NCBI GenBank assembly: GCA_019009955.1
Contig: CM032228.1
Coordinates: 181,161,001-181,225,000 of the forward strand
Direction of reading: 5' to 3'
DNA: 64,000 bases
From: Riptortus pedestris
Lineage: Eukaryota; Arthropoda; Insecta; Hemiptera; Alydidae
This document shows, in pieces, positions 9,086-23,038 of this stretch. Every line of letters begins with the position of its first letter. Position 1 is the first letter of the stretch. The notes under the pieces were generated by a model. It saw only the letters and a program-made list of their open reading frames with translations. It had not been told where the DNA came from and did no database searches. The translations under genes were made by a program, and so were the position numbers.

Positions 9086-12000
9086 CCAAGATACTAGCAT
9101 TTTATAGCCTTCGCCCTTCAGTAACCCCCCCCCCCCCTCTACTGGTCTCATATTATCAATAAGCTGTTGTATTATAAAGCACATTATTTGAAGTATAAAT
9201 ACCAAATATTGTTCTTGTTGAACTTCAACTTTCTGGCGTAATGAGCGAGTCATTCTCGCACTTGGGGTCCAAAAGTTCCTACTTAGGAATATGAAGAAGA
9301 TAGGCAAAATGGAAGATGGGGGGGGGGGAGAAACCGATTTTACATGATATAAAAGCTAAGAAGATGTATGGCAATTAGAAAAAACCTAACATGGCCCCTG
9401 TACAATATAATGAATGCCTTAAAAGAAGAATAGCAAAGCACTAAACAGTCCGAAGATGAAGCATGTTGACCTATGAAAGAAAACCGTTTTTATATTGACT
9501 CGAATACCATCAGAAGTTAGAGATGGATGGTTTTTGATACCGAATGATCTAAAAGGTTTAAGAAGCCAGCGAAAGAGAAAAAATTTAGTGACTCGTATGG
9601 AGCAATTATATGTATAATATATGTAAATAGCAGTGATAGCAGCTACATAATATGACGTGGTAGTGATACCAGTTGTAGAAGGGAGAGGTGAATGTGTAGT
9701 GGGCTCAAACCCCCACACTGGGGAGCATGGTTCAAGGCCGGGGATTACTCACTGGATTTGATTTAGGTGTGCATTGACCAAGCTTTGAGGTAAGACTTGC
9801 ATCTGTTCTCCCGAGGCCCTCTCAGCATCTTGAGGCAAGTAAGTAGCTAATTGACTAAAGAACTAGCCATCTTTAATAATCAATAAAGCTGCCACTATAA
9901 AGCAGAGAACGCATCGGCTTGACCAATTAACCCCCCCCCCCCCCGCTCCGCAACCAATGATGTTTTTCGTTAGTAGCGTCACGCCGTAGCACTATCTCAT
10001 ATGTATCTGTTATTTGGTAAATAGCAACCTCTAACATACTGGATTAGCAAGTCCTGGAAGTGCAATAAGTCCTGAGAGAACAAAGGTATAGAACGCCTGC
10101 TTTGTGTAGAAGAATTATACAACGAGCTACTTTGGGAATAAGATATTCAGGATACGTTCTCTTAAACATATGAAGGATGTTTCAGGACGAGAATAAGAAT
10201 ATAACTGGACATGTCTTAAGGACTATACTGACCGAAGACCTTCTCGTGAGTGTTATGACCTGCATCCATAATCTCTTATCCAACCACCTGAGAACAGGAA
10301 ATAATAAGACATCACTAAAATATTTTGTATTTTAATTTACCCTTTTCACATGGTGAATTTTGAATTACGTCTTTTCAATTCTTGGTGTAACCCATTTGTG
10401 ATTTTACTCAGTAAGATCAACAATGTTAGGGATAAAGGTATTGCCAAAAACATCCAATCATTGCAATATATCTCAAAAGAACCTCATCGACGTTGATCCT
10501 TCCTTCACAAAGAAAAGTACTTACAAAGGGAAAGTATTTTTTAGTTAAACAGCCAAATTCTTCAATGCTGAAGAAACTGTATTTATTTTGCTATTGCCGT
10601 ATATAAGTCTATAGAAGTTGTACATTGAAGTTAAGGTTAAGTGCCTATTGATAAAATGAAATAAATAAAAAAAAATCGTTGCTCAATATGTTGATACTAG
10701 GTGCCAAAATGTATCCAACCTGACAAAATCTTTACTAAAATTGACAGTAGAACATGTGTTAGTTGTTATTGCCCTTTCTGCAATAAGTCCAGGAGCACGT
10801 ACAATCTTCTCTACACCACGAAATCCTTAAGAATGAAGAAAGTACGGTTCAAAAACTAATGAAGATTCAAGAGACTGCAAACTTGTTGAATGTAATATAA
10901 ATTTATTTTGTTTACTAATGGCCCTCAGTGTAAAAGCGGAATAATGATAAATTAGGGGAAAAAAAAGTTATCTTCCCTTAGTACTGAATCAACTAAGGAC
11001 CATTAAGCAACAATGATGTTACTTTTAGATACATGTATAGCACACCGCCTCCAAAGAAACGAATCTTTAAATTGAACGACAACTGAGGTTTCAGAAGCAG
11101 TTTTACATCTTAAAACGTTATCACATATTAAAAATACCCCTAATGGTTCAAGCCCTTCCATCGCTCATTTGTCCACAATTTAGAATCTTTATTTCTCAAA
11201 TTGAATTATGTTCATAGATTTCATTTGCTTGTTTTGTTAGATTGACCAAGTCTTCTATTAGCAAACGGAGAGAGGGAATTGGGAGGAGTGCATAAGAGCT
11301 ATTCTTTTGATGTATACGGTATACTAGAAATGTTTAATTAACATGATTTTAGTGAACTTCAGAAATTAAAGGATTTATTCTGAAATTTTGGAATAGATTT
11401 ATCTCTATAATATTCATACGATTTGGATTTGATTGTGAGAATGGGGTTCATTTTTTAATTTAGTTTTTAATCATGGATCTAGTTTTTACGATTTTGAAGA
11501 AAAATAGAGTTTTAATATTTTAGGTCGTAAGGTTGTATTGGTGTTTCATGTGATTCCAGAGTCCTAGACATTATTTATTAAGTTATTGTTCAAATGCCAG
11601 ATGAGAAAAGCATTCGAAAGAGTTCTCTTGATAAAGAACCACGTAATCCATGAAATTATTCTAAAATTTAATTTAAATATCTTCTAGCCTTATTTGAAGT
11701 AAATTTATTTTTTTTCTCACTTACAAAAATCATTTGGTTTATAGAGTAGTAGTATTAATGTTAAATATTATATATTTGATGGTAGAGGCATATAACATTA
11801 TAAAATAATATTCAAATATTACATAAATAAAATGTATTTTATATTTTTCTCCTTCAAGTATTGTTGAGTGAGGTTAATTGTAACCTCTTATATGGACGAC
11901 ATGGAGAAACTTAATGATCCAATTTGCCAGGTTGTGCAGCCTATCACAGACCTATCTCATCCCACATGGCATCCCTGGTGTATAGTAAATGGGACCCAAG

Positions 12001-13120
12001 GTATGATTTACTGAATCTAACCAATTTTATAGGACTTAAGAAGGATATGCGTGACCTTGGGTGTCCACAGGTCCAGTACAGTAATCCAGGCACAAACTAA
12101 GGGGAAGTTACATTGACACCTGAAGGTAATGGGTGGAGATACTGCGTACTAGACGCTCCATTTGGAAAAAATATTACTGAACCAGCCAGCTATTGTTACG
12201 AAAATCGGTCATGAGGGGAATCCTAACACTAAATCTTACTTTTCCGACTACGTATATTTCTGAATACTTATGAAAATATATTAAATTGACTTCTGGGCTT
12301 TGATATTAAATCCAAAAACGCAACTGGGGCTCTAAGAAAGCATTACTGCCAAGCAATTTATAATCTTTTCGTTTGTGTAAAGAATTAAGTTTGATGCAGT
12401 AGGCTCTATCTGATTGAAGGCAAAGAAATTCATTCATAATTCAATTTTTCATTGATAATTTATGATGAATGATTAACCTTATTTTGACTAGGGCTGTGGA
12501 TTGCTTGAACCTGACCTTTGGTTCGGTAAGTAAATGCAGGCCAGAGCCACCTTGCTCTCCTATAGCTATGACTAATCGAGTCAAGTCGGCCAAGGGAAGG
12601 GCGCTTGGAGGGTCGCCTCCGCTCATATTTACCTACCCTAACCAATTGTAAATCTATTAACTCCAGCCAGTAATTGAGGTCATTTAAATTAACATTAGGA
12701 CTGCCCATTTAAGGATGCAAATTATTACAATAGAGTACTAATTCTCGAAAAAACGTCCTCCTCAGTTTAAAAGAAAAAAAATGTTTAATTCTTTTTTATT
12801 ATAATTTTTCTGTGAGTAGTATTATTTCCTCAAATAAAACGAAGTGAAACAACTGTCCTTGTTTTAATGAAAAATTTCTTATCAAGAGTTCTTAAATTTA
12901 TAGATCCTTGTCATTATTCGCGAATATGATATTATTGTCTTTATGGGCTGGATAATGAAATGAATGACCTAATTTTTTTAAACTCCAGGAGTAAAGCCCT
13001 ATTGGGTAAGTTATTTAGGGCAAAATGTCCTTTGGTTGCTATCCTTGTACACCTGAAAATATTCGAAGCATGGTCTTTCTTTACCCCCTATCAAGAATCA
13101 ACTGTTAGGAAGTGCTTTTT
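9086..13120. other. No gene seen; family A fragment and C runs
   Basis: 9100-9210 is a fragment of the family A distal block (GCCCTTCAGTAA, a C run, then TACTGGTCTCATATTATCAATAAG). Another C run lies at 9930-9943. 9600-9730 contains GGGCTCAAACCC, which resembles a pol III B box on the minus strand but lacks an A box. The open frames here, including 9419-9718 and 12441-12708, show no conserved motif. Confidence 0.5.
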
Positions 13121-13121
13121 A

Positions 13122-13123
<2 letters not shown>

Positions 13124-13158
<35 letters not shown>
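13124..13158. repeat. Poly(T) tract
   Basis: About 35 consecutive T. This could be the poly(A) of a minus-strand retroposed sequence, but nothing recognisable lies to its right. Confidence 0.9.
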
Positions 13159-13159
<1 letters not shown>

Positions 13160-13161
<2 letters not shown>

Positions 13162-16100
13162 GGAACATCTCTATTGAATTACTATACAATAGCATCATGT
13201 CGAAAACCAGGTGTCTTCGCACCTTTGTATTCTTTCAATGCCAAGAATTTATACAATGGGGCCCTTAAAGCTCTGTAATTTTTCACATCAATTCAGTACT
13301 TTTTAAAATATTTTTTTTACAGTCAATACAATACTCGGATATTTGACCATTTCATGCAAAAAATAAAGATTATATCTGGAAATGGTGGAATTTGAAACTT
13401 GAACCACTCTAGCATTTTTGTTTGAGAGTTATCAATTCTATACCTAGGTATTTAATGTAAAACTATAGGTCAAGTTCAGGACTAAAGTTGGATCCGGAGA
13501 AGGTTTTAGAAGCGAACCTATAAATCGCATATGCCCAACATTGTTGCAAATGTAAATTCCTATAAATGTTTTACTATGCATTCTTTCTGAATCTTGAGCA
13601 TTAACCAAAATATTTGAATTTATAAATATTTAGTCCCAGTAAGCCCTCTCTCCTACTCATGTGATTTGCACCTTGATTAACTGACTCAATAAAAACATCA
13701 TATGCAGCTAGTATTTCAATTCCTGTTTCTAGGATTCTGATTACAGTAGAAATAATGAATTGAGTTGAGATCATCAGTGCATAATATATCAGTTTGAGGA
13801 AAATATGCTTGACGAACTTTAATCAACGCTTTAGCTAGTATATTTTTATTTCCTTTCAATCTCAAAATAAATAGCTAAACAAAATATTTTTATACTAAAT
13901 GCATATTCCCTCAAAGCTAGATGTGCTTCCTTTTGCTAAGGAAATGACAATTTCATATATGCCTATAGTAGCTATAAGCTTACTTACTGTGAAAGGTGTT
14001 TTGTGCATCTCTTTTGATGTGGTTAATTTTATTCATTGTTTGTCCTGGGCTTATCTAAAAATGTTTATGAATGTCTTGGAAAGAAAAATACTTTTTACCT
14101 CAAACAAAGAAGAGCAGACTGTTCTAAATTCATTAAAACAGCATAAATCATATTTATTTCATTAAATTTATTTTGAAATCATGAATTTAAAATATAGGTT
14201 TTTGTCGTTGCATAGAAAGTTTCCTTATTCATTACCTATTTCATATTAGTTGGTACCACTTATGTCAAATTTATGAATGTGCAATACTATGTATATATCA
14301 AAGTTTTATGTGCTTTAAAAAATAATTATTGTAGCTGTTTTAATTTAGATTACGAGGAAAAAAATGAAACGCAATAAGGTGAACTACTTTTTTGCTGGGC
14401 ATTATAAACAAGCATAACACTGCTTTAATTAAATTCGAAGTTTACTTTCAAATCAGTAAAAAAGTCCAGTATAGACTGCAGTTGATTTGACTAAAAACTA
14501 TAGCTCCAAGGGGGAAATCCATAATTCTAGCTGGCTGCAAAAGCAATAAATATGTACATGAAAAAAAGAAGGTCACATCCTTGATGGTCGTTGTTGCACT
14601 CTTGGAGTGGAAGTATCAGAAATGATTAAAGAAGGGGCTTCAAAATCCCTTCAGTCACTTATGAAAATATTACCTCTTCCGTGGGATGAGACAATTGTTT
14701 CAAGTTCTGGGAAGTGTTAGTTGGTAGGATTATTTCCTTTACTACTATAGGCTGTTGAGGTCGGGATAGGTGAGGAGTGGTTAAGGCCTGATGGCTAGGA
14801 ATTCAGTCACTTTTTCCATCATCTATTGCAGCGTACAAATGTCAATGGGGATGGTCATTAGAAGGGTAATCATCGATTACCCTTGGGAAGTGCTTTCAAT
14901 GTGAAGGCATTATCTTCAAGCCTGCCATGTTTTGTTTTATGTTAGTTCTCAGTGCAACAAACATTAATCTTAAGAGACTGTGCTCTTTCTTGCATTGAAT
15001 TTATTTGCCATGCACACTCAGGAATCTCCCAGTAATGATACACTCCCCTGGCAGATTTCACAGTAATTGCAAACATTACATTAATATAGAATACAATTTC
15101 ATTTTGGAATGTCAAAGATATCATTAACTAAATTGACTGCAATTCCTTTTTACAAACTTTTACATTTATTGAATAAAATTTAGAGCCATGGTGTGATATA
15201 CATATTTATTAATGTTTTATTAATATAACAAAAATAATTTATACCAGAAATTTTCTTAATAGCAACAAAAAGTGTAAATGGATTTCAAAGAAACCTTGGA
15301 AAAGTGATTATCGAAGAGCCATGCTTGTCCCTATAAAAGTTTTGAACACTACTTATCTTCATACATAACTAAGAAAAATATTGTAGTTGAATCATCTTCT
15401 CATTGTGTCTTACTTCTGTATTTACCAGTTAATAACAACTGCAATGAATTGGACATTATTATTAAAGGTGGTAATACTAAAGCATTAACTCTCATTCACT
15501 AGGGAATTTGCTGAACATATTTTATATTTGAATACTCCTCAGTTATGTATTCTATCTCATACATGTTGGTAAGAAATATTCTGATTAATAGTAAGACAAA
15601 TTTAGAATAAAATAATTGTTACCTATGAGATATAAACGATTATATTGAGTGAAACATGTAGTCAATTTAAGAAATAAATAAATTAGTAATAATGCATAAA
15701 AAAATAAAAAATAATAAACATTTTTTTTGTATGTTCATTTAATGCTTGATCATTTAGGTTGTAATACAAACTAACTGAGCAGTTTTGCCAACATTTGAGA
15801 TAAAAGTACTTCTTTTTCCAAAAGTATCAAACAATTCCTATTAGTATAAAAAATTAATAAAATCGACAAAAAATATGTTACTTAGTAAATTAATGTGTAC
15901 CATAAATAATTATAATGGTTATAATTAGGAGTTTAATAATATATCCTTATATATAATATATATTAGCATTACAAAAAATGAATAATAATAATTTATAAAA
16001 TAGAATAATTTATTCAGTAAAAAAACAGCCCCTTTCAAATACTTGGTTTTTATTGATAGAGGTGTTTTATAAAAGAGCCAAGTTCCACTAAAATGGTTTA

Positions 16101-18650
16101 TAATTCAATAATTAAAAAAAAAAAAGAAGAAATTTAGCCTCACAGTAAGTGTGAGCTATTTAAAAATATTTGCCTAGACTGGCATAAAAAATAAAATAAA
16201 TGAAGTTGTACCAGAAAATTAGAAATCCTAAATCTGAGAACAATTGGTCTCTACAGTTAAACAGCTGATTAGAATTATGCAGTCAAAGGGTAGGAAGAAA
16301 ATAAAGAGGTAAAAACAATGAATCTTGATTAACACCATTTTTGAGGATGACCATCTTGAATATATTAAAATCTTTGTAATTAGTCATTTTGCCTTGAGAC
16401 TTCATCCATTAAAGATGAAAACAGGGTACTGTGAGATTGAAACTTACAAGAAAATAGCTTATCTCGTTCATGAATGCATCAAAAAAATTATAAATTACAC
16501 TAAATCGTCTTTAGGGAAAAGCTGTAATTCATTGTCACATTCTATCAGTCTGTCCAATTACTTTTACCTAAAAATGGAACAAATATTTAATGACATTGCA
16601 TCTTATTAATTAATCTAGGGCTGCATATTGAATATATGAAATCACAACCACTTCAAAGTTATGAATCATTGAGGAAAAAAACATTAGGATCATTGAAAAT
16701 GATTAGGGTTCTCAAACAGTACATTGCTTTCAATATACACTCCCAATACAATTCATCGACTCTATCAAACCTCATCTACCTCCTTATAGGAATTGATGTA
16801 GAATAGTAGTATAGAACTTTTCTGAAGGCCTTATATTATGTTTAGTATTAATCGAGGCATATGAAATTTTAAATCTGTGTTAAGCTCACAATAATTCTCA
16901 CAATAATACAATCATCAAAAAAACAAAAATATGTTCCCAAAAAAATTAAAATAAAACTTTAGATATTTTAATATTATGAAGAAAAATGATTTCTTTATTA
17001 CTATATCAACTAAAATTAATGAAATATTTTCTAGGAGAAAATTCTCCCAGAGTTGGAGAAATTCCTGAAGAATTGGAAGAGCGATTTTAAAACATTAATT
17101 ATTATTTACAGGATATATAGAAGTATAAGATTCATAGATTATTTTATTATTACTTTTTTTTGTGTCAAGAGTTGTTATAGAACACTAAATTAATTGCTCC
17201 AGGATTTATACTATATAAATGTCAGATTCCATTAATAGTGTGATTGGTTTAGGAGAAGAATGCAATGCAACCAAGTTCCTCCTCATTATGAATATTAATT
17301 TTAAATTAATATTTAGCATTCAGTTCGCTTATTAAGAGAACTTTTTTTAATAACATGAATTAATGATTTTGTTATTTCAACAATTGGTTTTTTCTCAAAA
17401 ATTGTATTTTATGATTTAGTACTTTTGATTCAATAGACCTTGATTATAGAACTCTCTTCATAAATATTTATCAACAGGAGGTTATAATACAGACAGCACA
17501 ATTATTGTCTTAGTTAAGTATTATTATTAGGCTTTTTATTTCACTTAGGGTGAGATGTATAGAGATTAGGGCTTTTTCCTCTTTTATAACACTTTACTTT
17601 TATGGATTTTAATTGCTATTTCTAATACACAGATTTTATCTTACATTTACATGTCAGTTATAATTTTCCTTATCACCGTGATACATTTTGGAAAATAAAC
17701 TATTCAACAATAGCATATAATGGCTCATGTAACAGTTTCAAGTCATTATTTTAGTCCACAATAATAAGTATTTATGGCTAAGTTCATATCAATTGTATTA
17801 AGTGTTACATATATAGCTTTATATTTTTTTTATTATTTATTAACACCCACTTTTTGCAACTAAGGCTAATTGGGTATAGCTTTATAATAAACCTCATCGT
17901 AATCTTTGCAATTCAAGAGTAACAATAACAATTTAAAAAAGGACTTTAATTCTTAAATCAATATGTATCTTTTCTACTTTAAAAACACAAACTTCAGTTG
18001 AATTGTTACTATATGAAATGAACCTCTACTTTTCTAAGAGAACATCTGTCCTCCTCAACATCATAATTTTATTCAGACCTTTTCCATTTCCTCATTAACC
18101 TCCAGGTTTGGTAATCATCTAACACAAAATAATCTTTGAAAATCTTAGCTATTAAGGAACTTGCTGCTTATTTCTCATTAAATTTAAAAACTAGTCTTTT
18201 TACAAATAATACAACCAACAAGTTACACTCTATAACATAAATTATTATTAAGAAGAAAAACTATAAAAAATTAAAACAAATAATTGCTTATCAAGGGTTA
18301 CAGTGTGTTTAATACAATAAAATGTTTTATAATTATCTTCAGGTGCATAATATGAAATTTATAACTATGATGGACAATATTTATGCTGTTATAATTATTC
18401 AACGTACAAAATAATCAGCTTATTTCACTTAAAGTCTATAATTTATTTATAAAAATAAAGCTAGGAGGACTAACTCAACCCTCTAGCATCCTAAGCATGT
18501 GTGTTCAATTTCGTATTCAATATGCGTTGCCCCAAGGCACTTCCACTTCATGTTGTTTTCTTCTTTGTCACAAATTTACAAATTCTCAAAGTCCATTTAC
18601 TATATTATTCTTACTACCTCTTAATAGAGATCTTGCCAATCACTGTGGAG
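13160..18650. other. No gene seen
   Basis: Very AT-rich sequence over about 5.5 kb without a recognisable coding frame, terminal repeat or satellite. A frame at 16325-16609 (94 codons) is unrecognised and has no supporting motif. Confidence 0.5.
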
Positions 18651-18653
18651 CGC

Positions 18654-18675
18654 AAAAAAAAAAAAAAAAAAAAAA
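18654..18675. repeat. Poly(A) tract
   Basis: About 22 A on the plus strand, just left of a family A fragment. Confidence 0.9.
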
Positions 18676-18739
18676 CGATTAAATTTACAAATCGTCAATT
18701 TGCTATCGAAAACATTATTAAAAAAATGATTTTGAAGCT

Positions 18740-19420
18740 CTAGTCCCCTCCGCCCCCTCGTCCGATTTCAGCCGTTTCGAAGGTTAATTTCGAAAATTTA
18801 AAATATCTTTAGTATACGTCAAAAAAAAAAAAAAAATAAATAAAATAGAAAATATATCCTTTATTATACGTTAATACTGTGTAGAACCCGGGGAAGTTGT
18901 GCATTGCTAATTTAATTGCCTATCAATATTGTTATGCACGTATTTTCTCTATCATAAATATTAACGGAAATATTTGCATTTTATGGTTTTCAGGCTTCAG
19001 AAAACCCCACTCCTACTCATGTCATATTAATAGTAAGCTATTGTATAATGAACCACATTATTGGATGCTTAATTACCAATTATTGTTTTCACCGAACGTT
19101 TACTAATTGTTTCATCCAACACTAAAGATCATATTAGTCAATGGCTGAAATTAGACCAGGAATAAGGGGGGGGGGTTGAGAGGGGAATTCTAAAATTCAA
19201 AATATCCACGTTATTTTGTGTAGTATCGAAAAACGTTATATAACCAATCTTGTTAAACTGCTGATGCTTTAAAATTACTGTTCTATGCATGTTTTTGCAT
19301 ATCAAATACTGAGCGAGTTATTTGTACTTTCTTATTTTCAGCCTTCAGTAAACCGCCACTACTACTCTTCAGAGTTTTACTTAGAAATAGAAAATATGTT
19401 GTGAGATGACTTTACTAATG
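18740..19420 (+). repeat. Cluster of family A fragments
   Basis: 18745-18830 reads CCTCGTCCGATTTCAGCCGT in minus orientation. 18890-19105 and 19135-19400 are plus-orientation pieces. Landmarks are TGGCTGAAATTAGACCAGG, a G run, ATATCCACGTTATTTTG, ATATTTGCATTTTATGGTTT and CAGGCTTCAGAAAACC, CTACTCATGTCATATTAA, and AACCACATTATTGGATGC. The order agrees with the long minus-strand copy at 42180-42600. Several copies have inserted into or beside each other. Confidence 0.6.
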
Positions 19421-19544
19421 TGTCTTACCAGCACGTGGGAAATCTGCTTAGTTTACGGAGGCAGAAGAACAATATTTACAGCCTGATAAAAATGAGTCTC
19501 TTCTTTAAGCTCGAAATGCTTCTCCCCGTCCTCACAGTACCTCT

Positions 19545-19636
19545 TCAGGGGCTTATGTTAACTTCAAATTATCCGATTTAGAAAAATTCCCTAAAATGTC
19601 TATCGATCCTAGATGGCGAGAATGAAGTCCGCCCAA

Positions 19637-19702
<66 letters not shown>
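19545..19702 (+). repeat. Family A left block ending in (TA)n
   Basis: TCTATCGATCCTAGATGGCG and AGAATGAAGTCCGCC are followed by about 31 TA units at 19640-19702, as at 8400-8479 and 40035-40090. The Tyr-Ile frame across it is an artefact. Confidence 0.65.
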
Positions 19703-19704
<2 letters not shown>

Positions 19705-22700
19705 TTGATTGTAGGAATACATGGTGCCAGATCCCTGTGCGTATACGGCTCATGGTAAATCTTCCTTGTTTAAGCTGGTGTTGCATTTATAGAGTTCTTT
19801 TATTAGTGTATCTCCCTATTTATCGAGGGAGTAGTAGTCTTATTGCCTTTAATAATTTGGTTACTTCCGAAAGGTGTTATTGTTGTATCTACAGGCTACA
19901 CATGGTAATTCAGCTAAACCTGATTTTCACGGGAATGGCCCACTCCGAACGGTGACACATAACATATGTGGGGTTAACTGAAGCAAAAATATAAGAAGCT
20001 TCCTGATGAGTACCCAGATATTATTATAAATTAGAAAGAGTATGTTTGAGTGAGGGACTACTCCAATAGATGAACAGGAAATCCAAAATAATTTTGAAAT
20101 AAAAATCGGCCCATGATTTGTTTTCATTAAAGTGATAATTTAGAACTTACCAAGCAAAATTCTCTGAAGATGTAGGAAGAGTCGCCAATTAATGACAATG
20201 CTTGCCATTTTAACAGTTATTCAAGTACATACGTGTTTTACTCTTATCATCTACTACTAATGCTTGAAACATATACATAAAATTAAAAAAAAGTAAAATT
20301 AAGTGAAATGATGTTGGAAATAAAATTCGAAATGAGAGTTACGGATGTTATAATATATTAATCTAATACCTTTGACTCTAAGGTTTCTTTTTTCTTGTCG
20401 TTTATAACAATTTCTCGAACTACTATTGGTCGAATTCAGATTAAGGATCAGACATTTTAGGGTGAGGATTCAGTAGAGTCCAGGCTGGAGCTTTCAGTGC
20501 TGGTTTAATCCATCAATAGCTCAATCCAGTTACTACTTCGACAATGTATTGATGGCCACCTAATACTCGAAGTCATAAACATTTAATTATAGAGGCCATT
20601 AAACTATAACAACACGACGAATATTAAAAATGATAAAATAAACAAATAAATATTTACAAATTAATGAAATAACCTTAATGGTAATAATCAAAACATATAT
20701 ATAACCACCTTTTAAAATCTGAGAGTAGAAAAAACTGGTAAAGGTCTATGATTGTCAATACATTTGAATTGTTTTTACGATGTTTATTATTTATGTGTGA
20801 TATATATAGTTACGTAACTGCAAAAACAAATGTTGAATAATAGCATGATTTTTGGAGTTTAACGATTTTTCAATTGACAGAACCTTATTTTTTCTTCTCA
20901 TTCTTTTCATTTGCTTGTTCTAACTAACGCCAACAAGTGAAGTCTTGAGGAACATTACATTGTAGTTCTATTCAAGGTGCTAATGGGTCATGGCTTTCTG
21001 AGATCTGTCATAGCTTTTTAAGATTTTACTTATACGTCCAGTACATCTTTCGGATACCTTTATTGTTTGATTGTCTTATAAGACTATCAACCAATAATGA
21101 CATAACAAAAAAGAAAATCAGCAAAATGCAAGCTCTTCGTGTCCTTACCCTTACGTTATGAATTTGTGTAAAGTAATAAATAAATCAAAGTCCCACTGTT
21201 GGATACTTATGTTCCTGTTAGCTCAATTTTTGGGAACGCCATAGAATGGCCTGCCATTTTTGTATTCATTATTAATTAGCGGATTGGCGTAGTTAACAAG
21301 TCGAAAGAAACATTGGATTGCTTACAAGCAGCAATCATGTTTTCATTTTATATTATTGCAAATTCTTACGTTACTCAAAATGTAATTATAAAATTACATA
21401 GAGGCTTGCCAGAGTTTCCGTGTTAAAATTTGTGGAAAATAATATAAGCCAAAAAATCATCTTGTCGTTAACGTGTTCATTTCTAATGTTTATTTTTTTC
21501 TAACAGTCGGTATGGAGTGTGATGAATTCAATACTTGCCGTTATGGTCCCTCCAGTCAACCTAACGCGGACAGAATTGGAGAATTTCAGAGAATAGACGA
21601 CACACTTGTTTGAGCATATATGCCATTTTCTTGATGTTATTGTAAATGTGCGACTAGGAAAGACCATGGCTAGCATACTCATCGTGAATAGAGATGGAAT
21701 AACATCGCTGTGAGCCTCCACGATGAACTAAACCTAACATTTCCAACTTTACACAGGATAGAACAACAAATTGACGCTTGGAAGAAAACAAATTATTTAT
21801 CTGGCCATATTTATCTTCCCTATTTATACTGTCTAATAGTGATGGTTGGCAAATCGATTGTCCCATTTGTATTGGCTGGTGAGAACTGCCATTTTAACTT
21901 CATCCAACGTGTTTACCTAAAAACATTCATTAGTAAAGTTAGTTAAAAATTGCTATTTTAAATTACAAATTATTTTTACATGGTTCTAATAAGTTTTTAG
22001 CAGGGAATTAATTACACGGATATTTCAATGTTATGAATATTAAAAGTTGAATTCAGATATTGTTATTGCTATGTTTAATTAATTAATATTCTTTTTCACA
22101 CAATCACGGCATCGGCCAAAAATAAAATTGTTGAAAATTAGACATCATAATAATAATACACAAAAGGTAATAGCTGTTTTTATTTTTTATTACAGACTTT
22201 GAGGGTTACGGTTAATCATGTTTTAAATAATAATATACCTCTCCTCACTGTTGCTTTTGCTGATCACAAAGAAACAATCAACTAAAATTAAGATTCTTCT
22301 TCTGTTAAATCATTGTAGGCAATCAGATTATCAGAAAAAACTCCACAAACAAAACTAGCAATGTGTTAAAGCAATATATAGCTTAAACACTATACTAGTG
22401 CGTTTATGAATCATTCCATTAAATTGTTAATATTTGTTCTAATGAACTACAGGACTTTTACTAAAATGAGTAGAGTAGGTTATCATTTATTTGAATGAAA
22501 CTTCAAATGCTGACATTACAGTATGGTGTGAAAACAAATAAATTATTATTTTTAAAGTGTTGCTATAGTCATTGTAAGCTGTAATATAAATTTATTAAAA
22601 ATTACACTATTTCTTTTCGTGAGTCAACAACAGAATAAAGAATTCTGTAATAGTATATGACATAATAATTTTCCAATACAATGTCTCTGATAATTTAAAA

Positions 22701-23038
22701 GTCTAATAAGTTGTCGTCATTCTGGGGCTTCTTACTGCCTTCTTAGGTGCTTCTGAAAGACTTCCTTAACTTTATAAATAATACATATCATCAGTGCAGC
22801 ATTCAAAGAGCATAATTACACTGCTTAAAATATTCTCACAGACAGAAAAAAATTATTTATTCCACTGGAGAAACCTCTGACGTCAGAGTCAGCTAGTTAC
22901 GGAAGAGAAGTATGCTCATGAATTCAAATTTATATTAATTTCTAGTTAATGTAGTCATTTAGTTTTCAAACAGCCCAGTAGTTTACGTTTTATCTTAAAT
23001 AACTACATGGTATTTCTAAATATTACATGTTTTTTTTT
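19703..23038. other. No supported gene; one possible decayed exon
   Basis: Mostly AT-rich unique-looking DNA. At 21482-21500 a pyrimidine-rich run ends in CTAACAG, like a 3' splice site. The plus frame after it reads VMNSILAVMVPPVNLTRTEL, then meets a TAG near 21596 and continues THLFEHICHFLDVIVNVRLG, KTMASILIV. I do not recognise the protein. Confidence 0.3.

Noticed and set aside
9690..9720. SINE B box GGGTTTGAGCCC on the minus strand
   Set aside because: No A box at the expected distance and no repeated body recognised.
13755..13775. GCACTGATGATC on the minus strand, like the hammerhead core
   Set aside because: No GAAA and no stem II follow; the 11-base match alone is not evidence.
22780..22800. 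GCACTGATGATATG on the minus strand
   Set aside because: No stem II and no GAAA at the right distance.
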